Under the pieces are notes generated by a model that was not told where the DNA came from, ran no database searches, and saw nothing but the letters and a program-made list of their open reading frames with translations. DNA of 64,000 nucleotides, from the NCBI RefSeq assembly GCF_037975245.1, contig NC_092573.1, forward strand, positions 10,728,501 through 10,792,500, read 5' to 3'. Position 1 is the first letter of the stretch, and each line of letters starts with the position of its first letter. This document shows positions 12,410 through 24,700 of this stretch, in pieces. Source of the stretch: Apostichopus japonicus. Taxonomy: Eukaryota > Echinodermata > Holothuroidea > Aspidochirotida > Stichopodidae. The position numbers and the translations under genes are program-made.

Positions 12410-13584
12410 ATGGTTGCCAGTTATAGCTAATAGTGAACCAACTTTGTGGATCTCTCTTATCAGATTAAATACTAATTACATTGATTTAACCAGTGCCAGT
12501 GTCTTTCAGTATATTAAATCAGGACTTTATTTGGTGAAAAGCACAAAAGAGGAGGGAGGGGAACTGTTTGCACTATAAGTAACAACACTTCACAAGTTCG
12601 TGTACTTTTGTTAGGAAACTGATTGAGAGACTGTGGAAAAGTTTTAGATACCATTAAAATATTGAAATGCTCCCTTATCTACGGTAACAAGATTCTTAAA
12701 AATTTTTGTCAAGGACAACAACAACAATGGTATCAGTGTTTTTCGGGGCTTTTTTTTGAATGATTAGATTTATAACAATTACCCATTACATCATGTATTG
12801 TACAATTCTTGAGGTACTTTTATTTATGCTCATTGAATCAGTCATGAGATAAGCAGCATATTGTTGCAGTTGTGCAATTTTTGTTCAGTAATTATCTTGT
12901 CAAGTTTACTCAAGTTAGTAGTCCACTCCATATTTGAAGCAAATTTGGAACATTGAGTTGACTGTTCTATTAATTAATCATTCAACATATTACAAGAATG
13001 TAGTAACACTTTGATGTCTACTTTCCATTTCCATCAAAAACAGCTAATTTTAATACCCTCAGGTGGAGAAAGATATAAGATAAGGCAACTTGTATTCTAG
13101 GTTTCCACAAATAAACGGTTTTAATTAGTTTTTACCAATGTGCAAGTTACTTTAAAGTGTAACTTGCGTATCCTCATTGTTAAATACTTGAAATCCTTTC
13201 GATAAATTTCATGGGCTACACATTTTCATGTTACAAATATCACATTACCGACCTCAAAGTAACATTTTCGAGTTTGGTCAACGTGTTTATCAAACCTTAC
13301 AAGTATTACTTCAAGTAAGACACACCATCTTTAGGCAGTGAATAATTCAAATTATTATGATTACTATTATTATAAATATGTTCAAATTTTGTGTATCACT
13401 TTTGAAGGCACTGAATTGTGTTTCTTATGATATAAGTTGGTTCATTGGTTTAATTTGCTAATACAGCTTTGTGCTTCCATCTATGTATGCTTACCATGTT
13501 GCAAAGGTTAATGATGAAATCGTCAGTATATTGTTTCCAAGCATTTAATTAATGAATCTGATTCTATGATCAATGTTTCACATC

Positions 13585-13888
13585 TAGAAACTTTCCATAA
13601 ATTCCTATGCCATTAAGGGACTGGAAAAAGCCTACTGTTTTTCAAAATTTTTGGCTAAGATCATGTGTAGTATCTGTTCCCTTAGGGAATGGTGATACAC
13701 ACCTGACGATGATCACACAGTCACAGTCCCGATGCAAGGGGACTGGGGCTGAGAGCGGATCAGTCGTTTGGTAGTTTGGTTTTCGTGCCCAGGTTCTTTC
13801 CTGGGTGACTTTTTCTTAAAAAGTAGAAACTTTCCATAAATTCCTATGCCATTAAGGGACTGGAAAAAGCCTACTGTTTTTCAAAATT
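13585..13888 (+). repeat. Perfect 65-bp direct repeat around a 174-bp insert
   Basis: Positions 13585-13649 and 13824-13888 appear identical over 65 bp, starting TAGAAACTTTCC. They bracket 174 bp of different composition. This could be a local duplication or an insertion with a long target repeat. The insert ends in a short T/A-rich tract, and no TIRs were seen. Confidence 0.8.
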
Positions 13889-15143
13889 CCCATAACTTAT
13901 TATGAGGCAACTGCATTTGAGTAAATTCCCTATAGAATTTTGATTCTTAATACCTTTAATATTTTGAGAGAAAGGTGCTCTCTTATTACCCCCTCCCCCA
14001 CCCCCCTCCTCAATGTAGACATATGTGGACTTTATCCATGGTTCATAGAATTAGGACACAATGATATCCTTTGAGAATTTGCTGAATAGTTTATCTTATT
14101 ACGATGGTACTATTTTGTTTTGATGATTAAGACGTTACTTAGACAAACAAAGACACACAGTTAAAGTAGGATTTTACTTTTCTTTTTACTAGTTTATTAT
14201 CTTTGTTGGTACAGGTTTACATCTCTGTAAGGTACTTTACAGTATGTAAACATATTATAGAATGTACGATAAGTGCAATGTTGTAAATACAATTTTCATA
14301 TCATAGACTTTTAATGGTATATTTTCTTTTCTCTTCTCTTTTTTGTATAAATCTCCCAATTTTTCAAACAGCAGGGACACAACCACACATACATCTTGGA
14401 AGGGGGCTCATCCCCCTACCCCTCCCCACTGGCAGGCACAATCTTGCAAAAATTCCCAGTATACAGTACAGTAATGTATAACATGTATATGTGGTACAAT
14501 CTATAGGGTCGAAAATTCTTTTCAACATCAATTTCAAATATCGATTCAACATCATTCCAATTTTACCACTCCTTTGGATGACGTAACATGTTTCCCCAGT
14601 CAAGAATGCTGAGCATGGAGTTGACGTTTTAGAATAAAAACTTATTCAAGATCTGTTGGCAAGATCCAAAAAGTCTCGATGAATTTTTCAACCTCTGTAG
14701 AAAATCTCACAAGCAACCGTATATTTTGCCCGCCATATTTTTGGACGGGCACCTATTTGTGTGAAGCTGTTATCTTCAGGTACCTGTCATTTCAAGTAGT
14801 AATTACTGTTTGACAGCTGTCAGAAGACTAACTATTGTCTGCACCAACTCCAAACCAATGATCCTTGTCCAACCCACTTGGGTCCTCAATGTCATGAATT
14901 CTTCAACCAATTGAAGCCAGTTTTCTTCAAGCCTATGATGATGTTATCTTCATGTACTTGTCAAGTCAAGTACTCATGACTACTTCATCAGTTGACTAGA
15001 GTCTCCTCCATTCACTAGTGGACTGCAGCTTATGCATGCTAACTTCAAGCCAATGATGTCAGTCCAACACGTTTTAAGTCCTCAACCTAGTGAACCCTTA
15101 AACACAATGAATCCAGCTGGCTTGAAGCCAATGATGTTTTTAT

Positions 15144-15712
15144 CTTCAGATACCAGTCCTTTCATGAACCCATGCCTATTCACCAGATATCCACTCCATG
15201 GGTTTCAACAGACCAGGTTCCTTATCTTCAGATACCAGTCCTTTCATGTACCCATCACTATTCACCACATATCCACTCCATGGGTTTCAACAGACCAGGT
15301 TCCTTATCTTCAGATACCAGTCCTTTCATGTACCCATGACTATTCACCAAATATCCACTCAGTGGGTTTAAACAGACCAGGTTCCCTAACTTCAGTTAGC
15401 AGTCCTTTCATGTACCCATGACTATTCACCACATATCCACTCTGTGGGTTTCAACAGACCAGGTTCCTTATCTTCAGATACCAGTCCTTTCATGTACCCA
15501 TGACTATTCACCAAATATCCACTCAGTGGGTTTAAACAGACCAGGTTCCTTATCTTCAGTTAGCAGTCCTTCCATGTATCCATGACTATTCACCACATAT
15601 CCACTCTGTGGGTTTCAACAGACCAGGTTCCTTATCTTCAGGTACCAGTCCTTTCATGAACCCATTCACCAGATATCCACTCCATGGAGTTTCAACAGAC
15701 CAGGCTCCATCT
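15144..15712 (+). repeat. 82-bp tandem satellite, about 7 copies
   Basis: A block that includes ACCAGTCCTTTCATG, CATATCCACT and AACAGACCAGGTTCC recurs with a period of 82 bp (anchors at 15151, 15233, 15315, 15397, 15479, 15561, 15643). Units differ by a few substitutions, for example AGATACCAG against AGTTAGCAG in an alternating pattern. Degenerate relatives reach back to about 14820. The array abuts the DDX49 stop codon, so it probably lies in that gene's 3' UTR or just beyond. An open frame across the array is a by-product of the repeat. Confidence 0.9.
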
Positions 15713-15724
15713 CTTGGTCTTCTC

Positions 15725-18700
15725 TCAAGATGACTTTGCTTTCCTTCTCTCCTCTCTCCTGGCCTTTGCTGCTTTCTTCTTCTCCTTAATCACCTTTAGT
15801 TTTCTCCTTTCTTCTTCTTCGGGGTCCTAGAAGGAAAATAGTTACATAGTAAAACAAAGGGAAGGAATACAACCACCACTTATGTTATTGATAACGATAA
15901 TCCTGACTTGCTTAATATACCCCGAATCCCAGGAAACTGAAATATATATATATATACATGTACAGCGAAAGGGGAATGGCAGGTTAAAATAAATATGCTA
16001 AGGTACCACAAACTAGTCACAATACTCATTTACAATATTTGAAGCTTTGATGACTATATTTTGAAACCCCTTCAAGTGGCAACCTTAGTAATTTCATAAT
16101 ATTTTCAATGAGGAAAGGATAAACCAAAACCATACCTTTCCTTCCAGGATCAACTTCTTTCTCTTGTTAATTCTTCGCTTCTCACCAAAGTCTAGCTCTT
16201 CCAGTTTCTAGATCACAGAGAACGGAAAAGAAAAGAAAAAAAACATTGAGTATCAATAAGGAAGAATAAGGAAGCATAGTTAACATTCCATTTATGAAAT
16301 AGAGATAATGACATCCGGATTGCCCCACAATATGCTAAAAAGTGACAAATAATGGTCATAATATTCAAACTATATTCAAACTATATTCATTTAAGCAAGT
16401 TACTTCCACCCTCAAAACACAAAACACTCCACCCTTAAAACATTCCACCCTCAAAACACTCCACCCTCAGAACACTCCACCCTCAAAACACTCCACCCTC
16501 AAAACACTCCACCCTCAAAACACTCCACCCTCAAAACACTCCACCCTCAAAACACTCCACCCTCAAAACACTCCACCCTCAAAACACTCCACCCTCAAAA
16601 CACTCCACCCTCAAAACACTCCACCCTCAAAACACTCCACCCTCAAAACACTCCACCCGAAGCATGCAGTCGTCCACTGGAACACACTTCTCTGAGAGAC
16701 TTTTTCTTTCTCAAGAATAAGCAACTACACCATGCTCAAGTTTGGATCCTTACACTGTGGATTAGTTAATTGGACTAGCTGGAGACCAACAAACTCCAAT
16801 AAATTGACCTGCAGGTAGCGGCCTGTTAGACACACTACAGTACACCCTTGTACTAGACAATATGAATCTTTTCACAATGGCAGTTACAGTATCAATCCCA
16901 CTGAAGTTGCTTTCAATTCTTTATTGCTTCTCGTCTTAAAGCTACTAAAAGTTATAAAGATAATATTAATTTATTTTTCTCAAAGTGACGGACCCATGGG
17001 GATTCAAGTTCTACATTGTGGACTCTTCTGCTCTGATCTCTTTCACTACATACAAATAATGATTATACATTTAACAAAACCTTAACATTTAACAATAATA
17101 TTTAACAATAACATTAAACAATAACATTTAACAATAACATTAAACAATAACATTTAACAATACCATTTTGGCCTGTCCTTTTGCGACAGCGACCTCATTC
17201 AAGATCGGTAGGACATCCTTCTCTTCCATTTTGTATTCCGCTAATTTGGTCTCTGAAGGGGAAAATAAAAGCAAAATTAGAAGCATGCCAAATGAGGATA
17301 GGGGAATCAAGTAGTTATAACGATGGAAACACTATAAATTGCTTAAAATCCTCACACATATGACAAACCAACCCACTTTGAAATTAAGAACATCTTTTTA
17401 CCTTCTCTGCAGAAAAGGCTCGATAGGTTTGCCTAAAAGGAGGATAGGGTGTTGTGTGAAACAAACCACTTAGTTTTCTACAAAGTATACCAGCAAATCC
17501 ACTGTTCTCTCACCTTCTGACAAAATTGCCAACAAAAACTGCCCTTGGTAATGAAATTTTGATAACAAAAGTATTCAGTCTATATTTACATTTTATGTGA
17601 ATTTTCCTTAACATGTTCACCACAGGATAATATTTATATATCCATGCAGGCCTCTCCCTTTGTTTCAAAATATATAGTGTTGCAAAAGGACAAAAACCGG
17701 CAGTCTTGTGAGCAATTCCACAAATTTTCAGGCAAAGTTCAATTTGTCTACCTTAAGTAGATCACTGTCCTATTTTTAATTTTACTGCTGTTCTTAAAAA
17801 AATATTACTCTATGTTAATACACTATCGTGAGATGCAAACATGTCGTTAAAGCCAATAGGTGGATCAATGCTGACATTTGGTATGTTACAAAACCTTCAA
17901 ACAATTCTTGACAAGGAAAAGCCAGAGCACTTACTTATGTGTTTCTCAATATTCTTTACATTTTTGACATCAAATTGGGTAACCATAGTGACAGCCATAC
18001 CTCCCCTTCCTGTAACAAAAAAACAAAATGACAAAATGATCAATAAAGGCATATCATTGACTGATTATTACATTTATTGTCAACACCATTACATAATATT
18101 GAGGCCAGTTGCTACATTATCAATGTTTGTTCAATAATTCAAATTCTGCTCCTACATCATTACAACATTTTCTGTGTAAAGTTCGATTTCTGGCAGTTCA
18201 TGTAAATCCCCTTATAAAATCAACCTTATGATTGACATGAAAGAAATCTAATCATTAAATACTTTTCATAAAAACCGGCTTGTCCTCCCTCTCCTCCCAA
18301 TCACGATTCCTCCCAGCCCAAGGATCGCAATTTATTTCTCCCAGCCTCCAACCTGTTGAATATTCAACATATCATTCCCAAGCTATGCATTTGGCAGCTC
18401 AGGAAAAATTGTCACTTATCACTTCCAGATGTTGTTTGACTCTCATAAAAAATAATCATTTTTCGGGTGGTTTGAGCTGGCCAACTTATTCACAGCACAA
18501 TTGTAGGGACATAAAACACTAAATACACTTGTCCACTCTGTGGCTAGCACTTCACAGAAACTTATGTGAATTACATCCACTAGTAGCTTCACATATACAC
18601 AAAGACACATGACTTTTAATTAGACACATTTGAAGAGTCATTTAGTAGGAAACCCCCAAACTTAACGGCTTTAGATTATTTACTCACTGATGAGCTTACC

Positions 18701-21700
18701 CCTTTCCTCACAACCTAAGCAATCAACTGGTTACCTTTTTAGCATCATTCACCCGTAGCAACTGGTCACTTGTATTACATGGCAATTAGTGGATCTGCCT
18801 CATGGACTTTATAAAACAAACTGCAAGATTTGTCCAAAACTGTCGCTCTGAATCAACCTCACCCCTCATAGTTTTGATAAAACTACTTGGAAAAAGCTGT
18901 ATTAACTGTTACCATATGCTTGTATTGTTATATGTTTTTTCTGAACAACATTTCTGGGATGCCCTCCCCATAATAGCACCCCCCCCTCCCCATAACAGCA
19001 CCCCTGTCAACTACACATCTACCTTCAGCACTACCAATAAATTTACTAGTACATTATGCTGTTACATACCTGCTCTTGCAGTTCTGCCAACTCTATGTAC
19101 ATAGTCCTTAGGGGATGGAGGCACATTGTGATTAACAATCAGCTGCACGGAGGGAATGTCAAGGCCCCGGCTAGCCACATCTGTGGCTACCATCAGCCTT
19201 ACTTGATTAGACTTGAATTGAGCTAACGATGCAAGACGAACTCTCTGAAAAAATGAAAAGAGAATGTTATGACAGTCAGACAACAGAGACGTGATGTAAA
19301 CTGTCTGCGGAAACAAATAACATTAAACTATTAAAGGGTTATCACAAACAGTAATTAAGTTTGTGCACTACAAATACAATAACAATGATTATAACCAACA
19401 TTCAAGAGTTATCACAAACATTGATTAAATTTGTGCACTACAAATACAATAACTCTGATTATAACTACCATTCAAGAGTTATGACAAACATCTATGAAGT
19501 TTGTGTACTACTGTCTTACAGCAGCAAGCTACTTGGAAAAAAAACATTGCAAATCATGAGGGAAAATGGATGTAACTACCCAGTTGACTTCAGAGTTTTA
19601 AATGCAAAAGATAAAGCCTGCTGAGTTTCGGATGCAATATTTTATGAAAACTATCTCTCAAGAAATCTGTTGGGCATCACCTTGTTGTGTCTGTGTGTGT
19701 GCGAGCGTTTGTTTTGCTATCTGACCGAGGACTTGAACAAAAGAATTCCAGGTCCTCGGTTGTGATTTCTAAAGAATCACCACGTCCTTGGAAGAATTCT
19801 ATTGTATGGGGGTATTGTTAAGGTTAGGGTACGTGGATTTGAACAATGGAAAATACAATGGAGTCCTCGGTCTGAATGTAATACAAACAGGTGTGTACGT
19901 GCATTTGTGTCTGTGTGTATACAACACAGGAGCAGCCAGGATGCCACAAAAGTGGACTCTTTTTACCTCGATAACAAAAGTGAGATACTAACTGGTACCT
20001 TACTTTGGGTCTTTATAAAGAACAGTGTAACCTGAAATAACATCATTAATAGTAAAATGTCACTGATTAAACAAATCTACTTTATATCATTCTGTTCTCT
20101 TTCATTTCATTGGTGATTCAACATGAGCAGAAATACACAATTCATCTAAGTATTCTCTTAATGGTTCCTGAATACACAGTTTACATTCAGAGACACGCAA
20201 TGTCAGAAGAAAATTGAGGATTCAGAAAATGAGATGATGAATAGAAATGCTGAATTTCTGTTCTTCAGCAAACTCTTGAAATCATTTACAAATTGTTACA
20301 AACCTGCTTCACCAGTGAATGGAGAGCGACATTTGGAAAATCTAGACTTCTGAGAGTAAGAGACAAAGTTTGGCAGAACCTTCAAAGGAAATGGAAATGA
20401 AAACCATTGTATCACACAAACAGTATTAAAAATTGTATGCAAACACTGTTAGAGAATTATGTAATTCAAACTTTTTTTTAAATGTTACATTTGGAGCACA
20501 GAAAAGAAGATTTTACAGCTGCGGTATATAAAATTATAAAACAAAACCTTTTTCACATTTCATCACAAGTTTTCACAAATACTAGCTCACGTTCAAACCG
20601 TATTTGGCATTTTTTATACTATAAATCTGATCAACAACTATTCGTTGTTCCAACCGTGAAAAAAAGTGCTTTTTCATACGCATTCATATTTGTTGACATT
20701 GTTTTTGTGAAAAAGCTGAGGAAAGTAATTTTAGTTAGGCTTTACACTTACCTGTGATTTTAAGTGCTGTTTTCCAGACAAATTGAACTGACTCTTACTA
20801 AACACTTTGTATATATGTTAAGACACTAATGCAACAATCCAGCAGTATACCGTAATCTGCGCATACTTAAAAATGTGCATACTTAAACATGTGTAAACAC
20901 TTTGCATATGCAACATGTCATAGGACAGGGAATAAATTATTAAGTGTTGAATATTAATGTGCTAAGTAGGCAGAAGTGGCACATTTGCAGAGATATACAA
21001 AGCAGATTATTTTGACAAAATGCAAGGTAATTGTTATGATTTAAAGAAAGTCAAAGTACACAGACTAAAAAATAATTAATTTTGCAGAATGTAAACACTA
21101 CTGTTTTCTCTCTCTTGATCTATGTGATATCTGTCTGTTATATGAAGTTACTAGAACATGATTTAGTTGAGTTGACTTTACTTGGTAGACTTTACAAACC
21201 AATCAACAAATATTAACAACTACAACTGGCATGAGATGTCATGACAATCTAGACCACTGGTATTCAAAGTTATTTTCTTGGTCACCCCCAAATCTCACTT
21301 TGGTGACCCCTCCAGTGATGGATTTTTGTGGCCTGGGGAAGGGATCTACATGGAGGTGGTCAATTATGATTAAGGGTGCCTGGTTTACAAAACGGTGTTA
21401 TATTTGCAGCTTCTGGAATAACTTCAGTTCACGATTTATCAAGTTTTTTCCACAGCAATATTTCCTTTCAAATTTTCTGGTGACCTTTTAAAAATTAAGA
21501 CCCTTAGAAAGGGTATGTATATTGAATACCAGGGATTTAGACTGACACAAAAATTTCCAAAATTAAATGGAATGAATGAAATAATAAGCTTAAATAGAAA
21601 AACTATTTCATACAACTACTTGAATATCCCATCAACAAAGATGTCTTCACTAACCTGCACGTTCCAGTGAATATGATAATGGATCTGTCTTTATCTTCTT

Positions 21701-24700
21701 CCATGAAATCTTTCAGCATCTGAACCAAGAAAGCATCTTTAACCTGAGCTGGAACCAGTAGGTACCTCTGGTCAAGTTGCTCTACTGTCACCACACTGAA
21801 AGCAACAATAATATTATCATTTCAATTGACTTGCCCACATCGATGCAAATGGAGCAAAATGGAGAAAAAGTACATCTGTATGCACTGAAAATTTATTTAT
21901 TTATGTTTAATAGGAGACTTAAATCCCAACGATCGCTAACGGTCTATGGGATAGAAGATATCTGTCATGATCAACTCACCCCCAAACAGATAAGAAAAAA
22001 ATTATTTCATTTGGGAGATATAACAACTTCAGCACTTTCTAACACACAAAGGGGGACGACTTGATCAATTTTTAAACATGGCATCATCGAGCCAACTGTA
22101 CTGCAATTTTTTGTTTCTGACTTATTACAATGTATATTTCCTATCATGGAGATGGGTTTTGCAAATAATGAATCTCAAAAATGTTGAACATTTTAACATG
22201 ACCTAATGATAACACAACATATCAGCAAAAAAATAATGGTTGGCTTTGTGTCCCTGATTCAGCAACATTTTTGGAATATTTGTTTCTTTAACATTCTGAC
22301 TCAGTCAAGTGTCACTTGCGAGTAAAGAAGGAAATGTATACAATTTCACAACATTTTCCCTAAGTTTTCTTTTACAGACGATTAAGATCACTGTGTTGAC
22401 GGCAGTTTTTTTTTTTTAATAATAAACAGTTTCCTTTAAATCACTTCGTGAAAAACATTCATGTGGCAAGAAAACATTACAATGGTGGCTCAGTTTTGAT
22501 TAATTACAACATTATCTTCATTCAGAAAAAAAAAAAAATTGGTAAGGTCACACAATGGGTGCTGAAAGACCATTATGCTTTTAAAAAGGTGTCTTGAATC
22601 TCTTGATGTCAGGGAAAACAAAAGTAAAATATGCACAGTCAGATTGGGCCATTCCAATGCACCTGTATCACAGTTTTATGCATCTGATTTGAGCAGTTTC
22701 AGTGTGTAGCAAAAAACCCACATAGTTTCTATAAATAGTACATCTGATCAGGGGCGGCGATTTGTTTCAAATATTGGGGGGGACATTTGCTTGGGTGCAG
22801 GATTGTAGCAACTGCCATGCATCCCCAAAATTGTTCGCGCACTTCGTGATATTTTGTATATATGTACATATGGTTACTGGTTGCTATAGCCCTATTTTCC
22901 TTTTTTATCAGCAAACCAAATTTCATTATGGATGCGGTCCGTCTAGCTAATTCATTTCGGAAAAAAGTAAACTTCTTTCGATCTGTGACGGTTTTGGTGA
23001 TATTTAGTAACAAATTGTGACACGGTTAGACAGGCGCGTAGCGAGGAATTTGCCAAGGGAGGGGCAAAGATTGTAGGCAAACTATCTAAGCGTAGCGCCA
23101 CATGGTGGCGCGAAGCGTAAAAGAAAATTTTGGCCATAAATGCCTCCCAGATTGCTGGAAATGGCACTTCCCAGGCCTTGTAAGTTGCATCTAAGCATTT
23201 TCTATTTTGAAATTACTAGCAATATCATAAACAAAATATGCTCGAGGGGGGGCGGTCGCCATAGGCGTAGGAGGCGGGGGGCTGCAGTCCAAAAGTTTTT
23301 GTGAAATTCGGGCAATATGCTGAGAATTTTTGGGGCACCTACTGATAGAAGAATAATTTTGCAATGTGTTTTTCAATGGTTAAACTTATATTATTATTAT
23401 CATTATTATTGTAAGGACTTCCGCAATCATTTTAACCAATAGGGATGTGTAATAACACGGAATATGATTGTATGTTATTGGCATGTGATGTAATAACCGA
23501 TGAATGCCTATGTGATATGCACATTAACATGTTGAATGCGCGTGGAAGGCGCCAAAAAATTTGGTTATATTTTTCGGGCAAGTTGTTACAGACCCCCAAA
23601 TCAAAGTAGGCTCCTACGTCTGTGGCGCCGCCGCCGCCAAATATGATTTGGATAAATAAATATCTCACGCATTATTTTCTATTTATAGCCACAAAGAAAA
23701 AAACTATGCCATCAAATATTGGGGGGATATTAGATACTATATCCCCCCACCTAAAATATTGGGAGGGACATGTCCCCCCTCCCCCCCCATGATCGCCGCC
23801 TATGCATCTGCTATTCAAAAGCCACTTGTACCTTGCACCCTCTTAAAGCAGCTTTTGCATCCTTTTTCATATATGATTTTCTCAACCTCACTGACTCCAC
23901 GATGCCATAAATGACATACATAACTAGCTTATCTATACAAATCTTACTTCAAATGGTGGCATAAAAGTCGAACAATTTACAACTTTCAACGCTGTTTTTC
24001 TCAAGATGTTTTCGTTAGGAGCGCAAAAAACCCGCCCCTGGGTTTAAACTCTGAACGCCATTGACCATTACGTAAAATAAAACCATGGTAAATTTGTGTA
24101 CAAATTTGTGTACAAATTTGTGTATGGTACCAACTTTTTTGAGCTATTTTTAGCAACAGCTCATAGCTAAACATGTTAGCTATTCACTGTTTGGTTAAAT
24201 TCAAAATAATGGGTTTGGGGGAACTGTAGGAATTTGTGGGAAGACACTTTACTCATTATCTGTAGAAGTCCTTAATTACTCACCAATTAATGTTTTGGCA
24301 GGGGAAAAAAATGGCTTATATCTTAGTTTGCTGATTTGTGATTGATATATATGTAGTAACTCAATGGACATGTCCAAAAGGTGGAAAACGGCGACCAAAC
24401 GCAAAATGCTGCTTTAAAATATATCAAGCCCTCCCATAAAACAATTTATTTTTGCCCATTTGAACAGAAATGTCCATCCCTGGAGTAACACACGTACCCC
24501 TTTTACAAACAAGCAAACAAACACATTTTAAGGAAGTTCAAACAGAATATAAAAACTTGCAAAGATTAGAGGAATTCAAACTTACGGGGCTTTGGAAGTC
24601 CAGAAGAATGGTTTTTTCATGGCTAGATTTCTGAGTTCATACATGGTATCTGTGATAGTCGCACTAAACAGCAGAGTCTGTCTCTTCTCCGGGAGGGAAT

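Noticed and set aside
15032-15421. 129-residue open frame over the 82-bp satellite
   Set aside because: The frame follows the repeat and shows no conserved domain, so it is a by-product of the satellite.
16342-16695. 117-residue open frame with repeated [11 protein letters not shown]
   Set aside because: It is the translation of the 16-bp minisatellite in a DDX49 intron. Any array of this unit stays open in one frame. It has no splice or start context.
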